Assembly: GCA_003452935.1 (NCBI GenBank)
Contig: DMMY01000031.1
Coordinates: 71,497-135,496, forward strand
Direction of reading: 5' to 3'
Source: Elusimicrobiota bacterium
GTDB lineage: Bacteria; Elusimicrobiota; Elusimicrobia; UBA1565; UBA9628
Length of the DNA stretch: 64,000 nucleotides
Shown: positions 1 to 8,866 of the stretch, piece by piece
Numbering within the stretch: the first letter of the stretch is position 1
How the letters are laid out: each line of letters starts with the position of its first letter
Notes under the pieces: generated by a model
Database searches by the model: none
What the model saw: the letters and a program-made list of their open reading frames with translations, nothing else
What the model was told of the DNA's origin: nothing
Translations under genes and position numbers: made by a program

Positions 1-413
1 GCGTCCGGGTTCTCCGGCTTGGCCAAACCTTGGATCAGCCCATGGCTTCGCAATCGGTCCAAGGCTTGGGCTGCGGCTTGGAGCGTGGGGATTGCGGGGG
101 AGACTCGGACTTCCTGGGTCTCTGCGAGGCGAGGTAGGGGTGATTCCAAGTTGGGGCTGGTCTCGATCGTGGGGGGTGGGTGCAATTTGAGCGTCTTAGG
201 ATTGCTCGTCAGGCGAAGGAGGGATGCTTGTCTTGGGGCGCCTAGCGCGGCCGCGGAGAGACCTTTTGCAGTCGGCCCAGCCGCGATCGGCCTGGAATTC
301 GCGGCCCTCATCTTAATGGAAACCGTTCCCCGGGCGCAGGCCGGATGAAGCGCGAGGCCTATTTGCAGGTTGGCCAGAAGCACGCCCAGGGGTCTTTTAA
401 AAGGAATGTTCAA
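1..413 (-). CDS. Exported protein, N-terminal part only (runs off the window)
   Basis: An open minus-strand frame runs from a TTG at 411-413 to the window edge without a stop. The TTG overlaps the TGA of the upstream AAA+ ATPase gene (TTGA), as in translationally coupled genes. The first residues read MNIPFKRPLGVLLANLQIGL and then ALHPACA, a textbook signal peptide with a charged n-region, hydrophobic core and AxA-like end. About 110 residues follow, rich in Pro, Ala, Ser and Leu and without a recognisable domain. This resembles the leader and linker of other exported proteins in the window. A GTG at 381-383 or an ATG at 309-311 are alternative starts, but only the TTG gives the full signal peptide. 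No clear Shine-Dalgarno sequence is seen. The function lies beyond the window. Confidence 0.6.
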   Translation of the reverse strand, partial: MNIPFKRPLGVLLANLQIGLALHPACARGTVSIKMRAANSRPIAAGPTAKGLSAAALGAPRQASLLRLTSNPKTLKLHPPPTIETSPNLESPLPRLAETQEVRVSPAIPTLQAAAQALDRLRSHGLIQGLAKPENPD

Positions 414-3322
414 TTTTTATCGGAGCGCAATTGGAAGCGGGTCAGGCCCGTCATCTTGTCGAGGAGGATCTCGGTGAGCTCCTCCTCGGACATGTCGCCT
501 GGATGCTCCACGGTCTGGGCCCGGCTCTTGAGGGCGCCGCTCAAGGGGTAGCCCACATAGCCCTCGCCTACGGGGTTCATGGTGACGATGACGTGGAAGC
601 CCTTGCCGGCCACCGCCGCGTGCTGTCCGTCGCTGAGATTGAGGATGCCGTCGTCCAAGGCCGGATTGACGCTTTCCAGGATGGGGCTGGCGTTGCCCTC
701 GTTGATAAGGAGAGTGCCTCCGATGTCCGGATCCTGCCTGACTTGCCGAGCGTCCATGGCGCCGTTTTTGAGCGCGCCTTTCGGATCGTACATCATGGCC
801 CTGGCCAGGATGCCGGGGCTGAACACGAACTCGCCCGTGGCCGGATCCCTGAGGAAGCCGCCGTGCAGCTCGCTCATCGGGGTCTGTTCATCCAGGAACA
901 TGGAAAATAGGGGTTCGCCCAGCATATGGTTGACGAACTCCTGCTCGCTGGTCTTGGCCGTGCCCGTGGGTCCGGTCGAGAATTGGTGCTCGTGGAATTG
1001 GCGGTTGCGCAGGTTGCGGTAGATGTTTTCGGCCAGGCTCGGGACCAGGGTCAATCGTTTTTCGGGACCGGGGACGAGCTCCGAGCCCGCATCGCGGATC
1101 GGAAATTCCAGGGGAACGAGCTTCTCCTGGACCACGAGCTTGCCTCCCGCGCGGTAGAAGCCGGTCACCTCGATGCGTATGTCGTCGCGTTGGATGCCCC
1201 ATGCTTGCGTGAGTTTGAAGACGACGTTGATTTTGTCCCACAGGGCGTCTTTCTCTCCGGGCAGGCGCAGCTCGGCGCCGTAGGCTTCCATGAGTTCCCG
1301 GGCCATGAGGAGGTTGCGGGCCTTCTCATCCACGGGCCGGTTTTGCGCTTCGTAGAGCTTGAGATCGAAAAGATAACGCTTTAGGAAACGGTGCAGGGTC
1401 CTTCGGTTGAATTCATAGGGCTCCTGCAAATCGCCGCCGATCTGGCCGGAATTGGCCTGGCTGCGCCAGGGGTCATGGAACACGGTGATGAGATTCTCGA
1501 AAAAATCCTGGCTCAGGCCATTGCGCGCGGCGAAATCCTCCCCGTACCAGCGCGCCGAGAGCCCGCGCATGATTTCGGCTTGTTCCGCCGGAGGGAAGCG
1601 GCTATAGTAGCGCACCGACCACCGCTTGAGGAAATCCGGTGAATGCGGGGTTCTGGAAATGGCGTAGTTGCCCTCTTCTGGGTTTTCCGTGCCCACGATC
1701 CAGAAGTGGGGATGCGCCTTGATCCTCACGGTCTTGCCTCCCGCCTCGAAATCGAAGAAGCCTTGCTGCCGGATCTGGTTGAGCACGTCGTTGAGGGATT
1801 TGAGGAATTCCCCGCTGGCCTCGTTGAGCTCCTCGAGCACGAGCACCCAGCCGTTCTTCGCGGCCAGGGACAGGAATCCCAACTCGATGCCCCGGGCCGC
1901 CTTGCCGCCCAGCAGCTCCCTGCGGGTCATGGCTTCCTTGACCGGGATCGATACCACGGGCACGGCGCGGTCTCCCAGATTCCTGCGGACTTGAGGCAGG
2001 GAGAACATGAACTTGATCAGGCTGCTTTTGCCTTCGGCCGTTTCCCCGATGAGCAGGGGAAAGAATTTCTCGCGATAATCCGTGGAGTAAAGCATCATGA
2101 GGTCTTTGAGCCGATCCGTGACAGTCTTGGTGACGATGTAATCCGGTCCGTCCATGGCCTTGACAGCCTCCGCGGAAAACAGGCTGGGATTTTCGTCGAT
2201 GAATTCCACCATGGATGAATTTTCCCCGGCCGGGTCCGCCGATACGGAGGTCTTTTTCTTCAGGGCCGGCAGATGCTCGGGCAGGGGAAGTTTCTTCAAG
2301 ACGGACGCGGCCTTGTTGAGCTTGGCCGTCAGTTCATTCTGGAGTTCCCGTCCCTCGAATTTTTCCGAGGGCAACGACCTGAGGAACGTGGATTTGACTC
2401 CCTCAAGGACGCTGTCGCGCAGGTTCCAGCCGGATTTGCGTTCGAACTTCTTGGCGAACGATATCCATTCCAGCAAATCCTTCAACGTCAATATGTTGGG
2501 AGGGCGCTGGATGGCATCCTCCCGGATTTGCGTATAGAAGCGCGCCATCCAGCGAGCCAAGGGCCTGAGGTTCTTGAGCTCTTCCCGGTATTTTTGGAAA
2601 TCCTCGTCGGATTCGAAGGATTCTTTCGCGTCCAAGGCCAGGCGTTGGGCCCAGGCCGGCTCGGACTGGTAGTAGGACGGATCCGAGTCCGGCGCCGGGT
2701 TTTGAATAGTCGAGGCTGGCGCGGCAGAGGCGAGGGATGAGGGGGCAATCAAGCGTATTTTTTTCGGCGTTTTGGCGGCCCTGTCGGGCCTGACGGCTAA
2801 CTCGGGGCTGGTCAGGGCTGTTTTCGCCCCGTCGAAGAGGGACGTCGAGGGACCGCTCGCGTCATATTTTTCAGGCGCCTTGAGGGCTTTGAGCAACCCG
2901 GTCCGCCGTATCCGTTTCATGGTCCGCTCTATCCCGGAGAACGCGGGGCCGGCGGAGGTCTTTGACTCGAAAGGCGGCGCCTCGTCGATCTGGGCCTCTT
3001 TTGGAATGAGTTGGAGCGCGGGGATCGGCGTTGGCAGATCGAGCGCGTTGCTCGATGGGGCGAGGGCCGCGGGAGAGATGGTCGGCTTGCGTGCGGCGAC
3101 GCCGGGGCTGGAGGGCACGGCCGCGGAGGCTTTGAGATTTGTCGGCCCGGGCATGATGCCGATGGGATTTGCGTTGATGTCGGCGCAGGAGATGACGGTT
3201 ATGTTCTTAGCTGCGGCCATGGCCCTGGCCCGGGACAACCGTGCCGCGGCCGCTAACGAGGCGGGGGGTTGTGCGGCGAGGATTAGGACGAGAGACAGGA
3301 AAAAGCCGATGATTCGTCGCAT
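410..3322 (-). CDS. Tandem AAA+ ATPase (dynein-related/MoxR-like) with an export signal
   Basis: This 970-residue protein begins with a signal-peptide-like segment (residues 1-25, MRRIIGFFLSLVLILAAQ...). A Pro/Ala/Ser-rich stretch follows to about residue 215 and contains FDGAK at 163-167. Two AAA+ modules come after. The first has Walker A GETAEGKSS (426-434), a Walker-B-like VLVLEEL (493-499, Glu where Asp is usual) and a sensor-1 Asn in VGTENP (547). The second has GPTGTAKTS (784-792), LLINEG near 871-876 and VTMNP (sensor Asn 916). The pattern fits the AAA_5 dynein-related family, whose members remodel protein complexes with ATP. An exported ATPase is paradoxical, so the N-terminus may instead be a membrane anchor. 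The downstream partial gene overlaps its stop. The family call is firm; location and target are unknown. Confidence 0.85.
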   Translation of the reverse strand: MRRIIGFFLSLVLILAAQPPASLAAAARLSRARAMAAAKNITVISCADINANPIGIMPGPTNLKASAAVPSSPGVAARKPTISPAALAPSSNALDLPTPIPALQLIPKEAQIDEAPPFESKTSAGPAFSGIERTMKRIRRTGLLKALKAPEKYDASGPSTSLFDGAKTALTSPELAVRPDRAAKTPKKIRLIAPSSLASAAPASTIQNPAPDSDPSYYQSEPAWAQRLALDAKESFESDEDFQKYREELKNLRPLARWMARFYTQIREDAIQRPPNILTLKDLLEWISFAKKFERKSGWNLRDSVLEGVKSTFLRSLPSEKFEGRELQNELTAKLNKAASVLKKLPLPEHLPALKKKTSVSADPAGENSSMVEFIDENPSLFSAEAVKAMDGPDYIVTKTVTDRLKDLMMLYSTDYREKFFPLLIGETAEGKSSLIKFMFSLPQVRRNLGDRAVPVVSIPVKEAMTRRELLGGKAARGIELGFLSLAAKNGWVLVLEELNEASGEFLKSLNDVLNQIRQQGFFDFEAGGKTVRIKAHPHFWIVGTENPEEGNYAISRTPHSPDFLKRWSVRYYSRFPPAEQAEIMRGLSARWYGEDFAARNGLSQDFFENLITVFHDPWRSQANSGQIGGDLQEPYEFNRRTLHRFLKRYLFDLKLYEAQNRPVDEKARNLLMARELMEAYGAELRLPGEKDALWDKINVVFKLTQAWGIQRDDIRIEVTGFYRAGGKLVVQEKLVPLEFPIRDAGSELVPGPEKRLTLVPSLAENIYRNLRNRQFHEHQFSTGPTGTAKTSEQEFVNHMLGEPLFSMFLDEQTPMSELHGGFLRDPATGEFVFSPGILARAMMYDPKGALKNGAMDARQVRQDPDIGGTLLINEGNASPILESVNPALDDGILNLSDGQHAAVAGKGFHVIVTMNPVGEGYVGYPLSGALKSRAQTVEHPGDMSEEELTEILLDKMTGLTRFQLRSDKN

Positions 3323-3465
3323 AGTGGATGTATTCTAGCCAAGTGGAGCAACGGCGGCCTGAGCCCTTAGGGCAATGGGGCCGTTTCAATAGGCCTAAGG
3401 CTTCTTGGGGCTAAAGGCTTAGTGCGAGTTGAAGCGTGCGATTAAAATATGTTTTCATGGATATT

Positions 3466-4068
3466 ATGAACCTTATACCACAAGTCATCGAGAGAGCCAA
3501 CCAGGGCTCGGTCATCGGCTACGACATCTATTCCCGCCTGCTCAAGGACCGCATCATCTTCGTGGGCGGCTATGAAGGCGAGTTCACCACGGATTCAGCC
3601 AACGTGCTCATCGCCCAGCTCCTCTACCTCGAGTCCGACGACAACACCAAGGACATCAATCTCTATATCAACTCGCCCGGCGGCATGGTGACCGCGGGTC
3701 TTGCCGTCTACGACACCATGCAGTACATCAAGTCCCCCATCACCACCATCTGCATGGGCATGGCCATGTCCTTCGGCGCGGTCATCCTCGCCGCGGGCAC
3801 CAAGGGCAAGCGTTTCGCTCTGCCTCAGGCGAGGATCATGATCCATCAGCCCATGGTGGGAGGCATTTCCGGCCAAGCCACGGACATCATCGTCGAGGCC
3901 AAGGAAATGGCGTATACCCGGGCCACGCTTGAGAAGATCATGGCCAAGCACACCGGACAGCCTATCGAGAAGATCACCAAGGACATGGAACGCAACTACT
4001 ACATGTCCGCCGAGGAAGCCAAGGCTTACGGCATGATCGACGTGGTCCTGCCCGGGGCCAAGGTCTAG
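3466..4068 (+). CDS. clpP: ClpP-family serine protease with Asn in the catalytic-Asp position
   Basis: ClpP forms the proteolytic chamber that degrades substrates unfolded by ClpX or ClpA/C in the cytoplasm. I chose the ATG at 3466 because MNLIPQVIE matches the usual ClpP N-terminus; an ATG at 3457 and a GTG at 3436 are also in frame. The 200 residues match the family length. The nucleophile is Ser102 (GMAMSFGA, where GMAASMGA is common) and the His is His127 (MIHQP). The third triad residue is Asn177 (codon 3994-3996, in ERNYYMS) where active ClpPs have Asp. Asn at this position is known in Listeria ClpP1, which is inactive alone and works in mixed complexes. The gene lies alone between the divergent AAA+ gene and the hrcA operon, and no clear promoter was seen. 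Confidence 0.93.
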   Translation: MNLIPQVIERANQGSVIGYDIYSRLLKDRIIFVGGYEGEFTTDSANVLIAQLLYLESDDNTKDINLYINSPGGMVTAGLAVYDTMQYIKSPITTICMGMAMSFGAVILAAGTKGKRFALPQARIMIHQPMVGGISGQATDIIVEAKEMAYTRATLEKIMAKHTGQPIEKITKDMERNYYMSAEEAKAYGMIDVVLPGAKV

Positions 4069-4091
4069 CCCGCCGCCTGCATCGCGCAAGC

Positions 4092-4120
4092 TTGACACTG
4101 CGGGAGCATTGACCTATAAT
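4092..4120 (+). promoter_or_regulatory. Consensus sigma70 promoter of the hrcA-grpE-dnaK-dnaJ operon
   Basis: TTGACA at 4092-4097 and TATAAT at 4115-4120 are separated by exactly 17 bases, so both boxes match the consensus perfectly. The predicted transcription start, near 4127, falls inside the CIRCE operator that begins at 4122. This is the classic arrangement for repression by HrcA. Confidence 0.9.
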
Positions 4121-4121
4121 A

Positions 4122-4148
4122 TTAGCAGTCAGTTGCGTTGATTGCTAA
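4122..4148 (+). promoter_or_regulatory. CIRCE operator (HrcA binding site)
   Basis: TTAGCAGTC (4122-4130), a 9-base spacer and GATTGCTAA (4140-4148) form the inverted repeat known as CIRCE (consensus TTAGCACTC-N9-GAGTGCTAA). The arms pair with one mismatch. The site overlaps the expected start of transcription and precedes hrcA by 20 bases, so HrcA should repress its own operon until heat stress inactivates it. Confidence 0.93.
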
Positions 4149-4168
4149 TTTAGATTTCAAATCAATCC

Positions 4169-5275
4169 ATGCGCCAACTCAAGCCTGAAGTGGTCGAGTC
4201 CCGCAAGAAGAACCTGCTGCAGTGGGTCATCCACTATTACATCAAGAACTCCCGGCCGGTCTCATCGTCGCTGATCGCGGATGAGGCGGGCATGGGGCTT
4301 TCCCCGGCCACCATCCGCAACATACTCCAGGAACTGGAGGATGAGGGATTCTTGCATCAGCCGCACACCTCCGCGGGCCGCGAGCCCACGGACAAGGGCT
4401 ATCGTTTCTTCGTGGATTACCTCATCGACGTCCAGCGCCTGGCCTCGGATGACAAGGAGCGCATCGAGCGGCAGTACCGGGACCGCGTCGATGAGCTCGA
4501 TACCCTGCTCTCCGAGACCTCCAAGCTCCTCTCCAAGGTTTCCCAGGGAGCGGGCTTGGTGCTTTCACAGCAGATGCGCGATCAGACTCTGCGCCGGCTG
4601 GAGCTGATCCCTTTGACCGGCAAGAATGTCCTGGGCATTCTCGTGACCGAGGCGGGTCTGGTGCGGCATTGGCCCATCCGGCTCAACTTCGCCCCCACCG
4701 CGCGGCAAATCAACGTTCTTAACCGGTTCCTTAACGACACCATTTGCGGCTGCACGGTCAAGGACGCGCAATCCATGGTCATGTCCCATTTGCGAAAAAT
4801 GGAGGCCGAGTTCCAGGAGCTTACCAACTTGGCCGATGAGCTGCTTAAGGAAGTGGGGCGGGTCATCACCCCGGAGTCTCTTTACGTGGAAGGGACGGAT
4901 AACATCCTTTCTTACGCGGAGGATATCGGAGACGTGGCCATGGTCCAGGCCCTGATGCGGGTCTTCAACGAAAAGCGCAGGCTCGCCGGTCTGCTGGAGC
5001 ATGAGCTGGGCCGGAAGTTCGAGGGGGGCAAGCTCTCTTTGGCCAAGCCCAAGCCTCATGTGAGCATCGGCGTGGAAAGCGGCTTGCCTGAACTCAAGGA
5101 TCTTAGCCTCGTGACCACCACCTATAAATATAACGACCGGGTGGTGGGGGTCTTGGGCATACTCGGCTCCAAGCGGATGGAATATTCCCGGATGATGAGC
5201 CTGGTGGATTACATGGGCGACATCGTCTCTCGCCAGCTTTGCGGTTGGGAACAGGAGGACAGGGGCCATGAGTAA
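4169..5275 (+). CDS. hrcA: Heat-inducible transcription repressor HrcA
   Basis: HrcA represses class I heat-shock genes by binding CIRCE, and its activity depends on the GroE chaperonin in well-studied bacteria. The 368-residue protein has an N-terminal winged helix with the signature LSPATIRNILQELEDEGFL, then HTSAGREPTDKGYRFFVDYL, both diagnostic of HrcA. A GAF-like dimerisation domain and a C-terminal region ending in YMGDIVSRQLCG follow. It is first in the operon, directly after its own promoter and CIRCE site, and its 3' end overlaps grpE by 8 bases. No strong Shine-Dalgarno sequence precedes the ATG. The length is normal and no key residue is missing. Confidence 0.96.
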   Translation: MRQLKPEVVESRKKNLLQWVIHYYIKNSRPVSSSLIADEAGMGLSPATIRNILQELEDEGFLHQPHTSAGREPTDKGYRFFVDYLIDVQRLASDDKERIERQYRDRVDELDTLLSETSKLLSKVSQGAGLVLSQQMRDQTLRRLELIPLTGKNVLGILVTEAGLVRHWPIRLNFAPTARQINVLNRFLNDTICGCTVKDAQSMVMSHLRKMEAEFQELTNLADELLKEVGRVITPESLYVEGTDNILSYAEDIGDVAMVQALMRVFNEKRRLAGLLEHELGRKFEGGKLSLAKPKPHVSIGVESGLPELKDLSLVTTTYKYNDRVVGVLGILGSKRMEYSRMMSLVDYMGDIVSRQLCGWEQEDRGHE

Positions 5276-5837
5276 GGCCAAGAACGGGCCCGCCAACGGA
5301 GCGGTCAAGCCGGCTGAGACCCTGGCGGAAGGTGGCGCTGAGGCGGCGCAGACCGGCCAGGAGCCGGCTCCGGATTATCTCGATCAGCTCCTGCGGCTTA
5401 AAGCCGAATTTGAAAATTTCCGCAAGCGCGTGGATCGGGAAAAGCCCGAGTTCTTCAAGCTGGGGAAGGTCGAGGTGCTGGCCAAGCTTTTGCCGCTTTA
5501 TGACCTGATGCAGAGGGCTCATCATGAGGTCCAGTCCGCGCACAACGACACGCCCCTGGCCAAGGGCATGGAGGGTATTTTTAAGGAATTCGAGAAACTT
5601 TTCAAGGAAGAAGGGGTCGTGGTCATGGAGCCCGCGGGAAAACCTTTTGACGCGCTCCGGCACGAGGTTTTCGGGACCGTGGACAGGGATGACTGCGAGG
5701 AAGGCTGCGTCGTCGACGTGCTCCAAAACGGTTTTCTGCTGCAAGATCGGGTCCTGCGCACCGCCAAGGTGCGTATAGCCCGCAAACCAAAGAAAGAGGA
5801 TGGCCCCGGCGTCGCGGGGCCGGAGGTGAAAATATGA
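5268..5837 (+). CDS. grpE: Nucleotide exchange factor GrpE
   Basis: GrpE releases ADP from DnaK to complete the Hsp70 cycle. The 189-residue protein has a low-complexity N-terminus to about residue 35. A long helix follows, with the family segment LRLKAEFENFRKRVDREK. The C-terminal beta domain contains PAGKPFDALRHEVFGTV and a segment ending VLQNGFLLQDRVLRTAKVRI, close to the GrpE signature. It overlaps hrcA by 8 bases and dnaK by 4 (ATGA), so translation of the three genes is probably coupled. Confidence 0.95.
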   Translation: MSKAKNGPANGAVKPAETLAEGGAEAAQTGQEPAPDYLDQLLRLKAEFENFRKRVDREKPEFFKLGKVEVLAKLLPLYDLMQRAHHEVQSAHNDTPLAKGMEGIFKEFEKLFKEEGVVVMEPAGKPFDALRHEVFGTVDRDDCEEGCVVDVLQNGFLLQDRVLRTAKVRIARKPKKEDGPGVAGPEVKI

Positions 5838-7687
5838 GCAAAATCATCGGAATAGATCTAGGGACGTCGAACACGGCCGCGGCGGTGATGGAAGGCGGAA
5901 AAGCCACCATCATCCCTTCCGCGGAAGGGACTTCGGTCGGAGGCAAGGCGTTCCCCTCATATGTGGCTTTCGCCAAGGACGGCCAGCTTTTGCTGGGCGA
6001 GCCGGCCCGGCGGCAGGCCGTGGCCAACCCGGAAGGCACGTTCATGGCCTTCAAGCGCAAGATGGGGACCGACCATAAATACAAGGCCCCGGACGGAAAA
6101 GCCTACACCCCGCAGCAGCTTTCCGGCTATCTTCTCCAAAAAGTCAAGCGCGACGCCGAGGCCTTCTTGGGCGACAAGGTGGAGAAGGCGGTCATCACGG
6201 TTCCTGCGTATTTCAACGACAACCAGCGTCAGGCCACCAAGGACGCCGGCACCATCGCGGGCCTGGAGGTCGTGCGCATCGTCAACGAGCCCACGGCCGC
6301 GTGCCTGGCCTACGGCCTGGATAAGAAGGGCAAGGACGAGAAGATCATGGTCTTTGACCTGGGCGGCGGGACCCTGGACGTCACGGTCATGGATTTTGGC
6401 GGGGGCGTCTTCGAGGTCGTCTCCACCTCCGGCGATACCCAGCTGGGCGGAACGGACATGGACAACGCGCTGCTCGAATTCATCGCTGGCGAGTTCAGGA
6501 AGGAGACCGGAGCGGACGTGCGCAAGGACCCCATGGCCGTGCAGCGCGTGCGCGAGGCCGCGGAAAAAGCCAAGATCGAGCTCTCCACCGTTATGGAGAC
6601 GGAGATCAATCTGCCTTATCTGACGGCAGTGGACAACGCGCCCAAGCATCTGGCCATGAAATTTACCCGGGCCAAGCTCGAGTCCCTCATCGACCCCATC
6701 GTCAAACGCTGCAAGGCGTCCATCGACCATGCCTTGACCGACGCCAAGCTCAAGGCCTCGGACATCACCCGGATCATACTGGTCGGCGGCCCCACCCGCA
6801 TGCCCATCGTGCAGAAGTTCGTCGAGGATTACGTGGGCAAGAAGGTTGAGCGCGGCATCGACCCCATGGAGTGCGTGGCCACGGGCGCGGCGGTGCAGGC
6901 CGCGGTCTTGACCGGAGAGATCAAGGACGTGCTGCTCCTCGACGTCACGCCCTTGACCTTGGGCATCGAGACCTTAGGCGGGGTCATGACGCCCTTAATC
7001 GAGCGCAACACCACCATCCCGGTGGAGAAGTCCAATATCTTTTCCACTGCCTCGGACAACCAGCCCGCGGTCACCGTGCACGTGCTGCAGGGCGAGCGGC
7101 CCCGCGCCGCGGACAACGTGTCCTTGGGTAAGTTCGACCTCGACGGGATACCTCCGGCGCCGCGCGGGATGCCTCAGATCAAGGTCGCCTTTTCCATCGA
7201 CGCCAACGGGATATTGAGCGTGCGCGCCGAGGACCTGGGCACCAAGAAAGCCCAGCACATCACCATCACGGCGCCGAACAAGCTCTCCAAGGAGGATGTG
7301 GAGAAGTTCGTCAAGCAAGCCGAGCAGTTCGCGGACGAGGACAAGAAGTTCAAGGACAAGGTCGCGGCCAAGAACGAGGCCGACGGCCTCTTGGCCGCCT
7401 CGGAAAAGGCTCTGCGCGAACACGGCGACAAGGTTTCCCAGGAGGACCGCGCCAACATCGAGCGTTCGGCCTCCGACCTCAAGGAAGCCATGAAGGGCGA
7501 CGACGCGGAGCGCATCAATAAGGCCAAGGAGGCGCTCATGAAGGCCTCTCATAAGCTGGCCGAGGAGATTTATAAGGCCGAGGCGGCCAAGGCTCAGCCC
7601 TCGGGCGACGGGGAAAAGGGCAAGGAAGAGAAGAAGGGCGACGAACACGTGGTCGACGCCGAGGTCGTAGACGACGATAAGAAATGA
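5834..7687 (+). CDS. dnaK: Chaperone protein DnaK (Hsp70)
   Basis: DnaK is the ATP-dependent Hsp70 chaperone. The 617-residue protein starts MSKIIGIDLGTSNTAAAVMEGG, the phosphate-1 loop of the nucleotide-binding domain. FDLGGGTLDVTVMDFG (phosphate 2) and ILVGGPTRMPIVQ lie further on. The substrate-binding domain includes DVTPLTLGIETLGG and the segment VLQGERPRAADNVSLGKFDLDGI. The C-terminus ends in the acidic EVVDDDKK. The length is typical. The start overlaps the grpE stop, and dnaJ follows after 3 bases. Confidence 0.98.
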   Translation: MSKIIGIDLGTSNTAAAVMEGGKATIIPSAEGTSVGGKAFPSYVAFAKDGQLLLGEPARRQAVANPEGTFMAFKRKMGTDHKYKAPDGKAYTPQQLSGYLLQKVKRDAEAFLGDKVEKAVITVPAYFNDNQRQATKDAGTIAGLEVVRIVNEPTAACLAYGLDKKGKDEKIMVFDLGGGTLDVTVMDFGGGVFEVVSTSGDTQLGGTDMDNALLEFIAGEFRKETGADVRKDPMAVQRVREAAEKAKIELSTVMETEINLPYLTAVDNAPKHLAMKFTRAKLESLIDPIVKRCKASIDHALTDAKLKASDITRIILVGGPTRMPIVQKFVEDYVGKKVERGIDPMECVATGAAVQAAVLTGEIKDVLLLDVTPLTLGIETLGGVMTPLIERNTTIPVEKSNIFSTASDNQPAVTVHVLQGERPRAADNVSLGKFDLDGIPPAPRGMPQIKVAFSIDANGILSVRAEDLGTKKAQHITITAPNKLSKEDVEKFVKQAEQFADEDKKFKDKVAAKNEADGLLAASEKALREHGDKVSQEDRANIERSASDLKEAMKGDDAERINKAKEALMKASHKLAEEIYKAEAAKAQPSGDGEKGKEEKKGDEHVVDAEVVDDDKK

Positions 7688-7690
7688 TCG

Positions 7691-8827
7691 ATGGCTGAGG
7701 ACTTCTACAACCTCTTAGGCGTGGCCCGCAATGCTTCGGAGGCCGAGATCAAATCGGCCTACCGCAAGCTTGCGATGAAGCACCATCCCGACCGCAATCC
7801 GGGCAGCAAGGAATCGGAGGAGAAGTTCCGCAAGATCAACTCCGCCTACGAGGTGCTTTCGGACCCGAAGAAACGCCAAGTCTATGACCAATTCGGCGAA
7901 GCCGGTCTCTCCGGAGCCGGCGGCGGGCCTCGCGGCGGGCCGGGTTTCGGGGGCGCGGGTTTCGACGCCCAGGATGTCTTCGGCGATCTTTTCGAGCAGT
8001 TCTTCGGCGAGGGCGGCGCGGGCGGAGGCCGGCGGCGGGGCGCCCGGCGCGGAGCTGACCTCAAGTATGAGGTCGAGGTCTCCTTGGAAGAGGCTTTTAA
8101 AGGCGTCATGCACCCGCTGGCTTTCGACCGGGTCGAGACCTGTCCTTCCTGCCGAGGCACGGGCGCGCGCAGCGGTTCGTCATTGAAGCGCTGCCCGACT
8201 TGCCGGGGCAATGGGCGGGTCCAGTTCTCCCAGGGATTTTTCTCCATGACGCAGACCTGCCCGGACTGCGGCGGCGAGGGCGAGCGCATCGACAACCCTT
8301 GCCGGGATTGCCGGGGGGCGGGCCGGGTGCGCCAGCACGCCAGAATAACGGTCAAGATCCCGCCCGGCATCTATGACGGCGCCACGCTGCGCATCTCCGG
8401 CGAGGGCGAGGCCGGGGGGCGGGGCGCGCCTGCCGGAGATCTTTTCGTCGAGATTCATCTTAAGCCCGATCCGCGTTTTGAGAGAGACGAGGACGACCTT
8501 AAGCTGCACGTCAATCTGGATATCGCCCAAGCGGCGTTGGGCACCACGGTCCAGGTTCCCACCATGGACGGAGAGCCTACCACCATCCGCATCCCGCCGG
8601 GTACGCAGCATGGAGCCGCTTTGCGCGTGCGCGAGAAGGGCATGCCCAAGCTTCATGGCCGAGGCCGGGGCGATCTTCTGGTTCAAATCCGGGTTTCGGT
8701 GCCCCAGAGCCTGAATTCTCGGCAGAAGGAACTCCTCGAGGCATTCGCGCGCAGCCTTCACGGCGAGGGGGGGCATGACGCGGCTCCGGAAGACAGCGGG
8801 ATTTTTAAGAAAATATTTGGACAGTAA
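7691..8827 (+). CDS. dnaJ: Chaperone protein DnaJ (Hsp40)
   Basis: DnaJ delivers substrates to DnaK and stimulates its ATPase. The 378-residue protein has an N-terminal J domain with HPD at residues 32-34 and a Gly/Phe-rich linker (about 75-115). Four zinc-binding CxxCxGxG repeats follow (CPSCRGTG, CPTCRGNG, CPDCGGEG, CRDCRGAG; about 150-215), then the C-terminal substrate-binding domains. This is a full type I DnaJ. It is last in the CIRCE-controlled operon, and no strong terminator is visible after it. Confidence 0.97.
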   Translation: MAEDFYNLLGVARNASEAEIKSAYRKLAMKHHPDRNPGSKESEEKFRKINSAYEVLSDPKKRQVYDQFGEAGLSGAGGGPRGGPGFGGAGFDAQDVFGDLFEQFFGEGGAGGGRRRGARRGADLKYEVEVSLEEAFKGVMHPLAFDRVETCPSCRGTGARSGSSLKRCPTCRGNGRVQFSQGFFSMTQTCPDCGGEGERIDNPCRDCRGAGRVRQHARITVKIPPGIYDGATLRISGEGEAGGRGAPAGDLFVEIHLKPDPRFERDEDDLKLHVNLDIAQAALGTTVQVPTMDGEPTTIRIPPGTQHGAALRVREKGMPKLHGRGRGDLLVQIRVSVPQSLNSRQKELLEAFARSLHGEGGHDAAPEDSGIFKKIFGQ

Positions 8828-8866
8828 CGCGACTTTTTAATGAACAACTTGCGTTTATCGCGTTCG

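Noticed and set aside
19..348. 109-residue plus-strand open frame at the left edge
   Set aside because: The opposite strand gives a signal peptide coupled to the ATPase gene and a Pro/Ala-rich linker, which is far more convincing.
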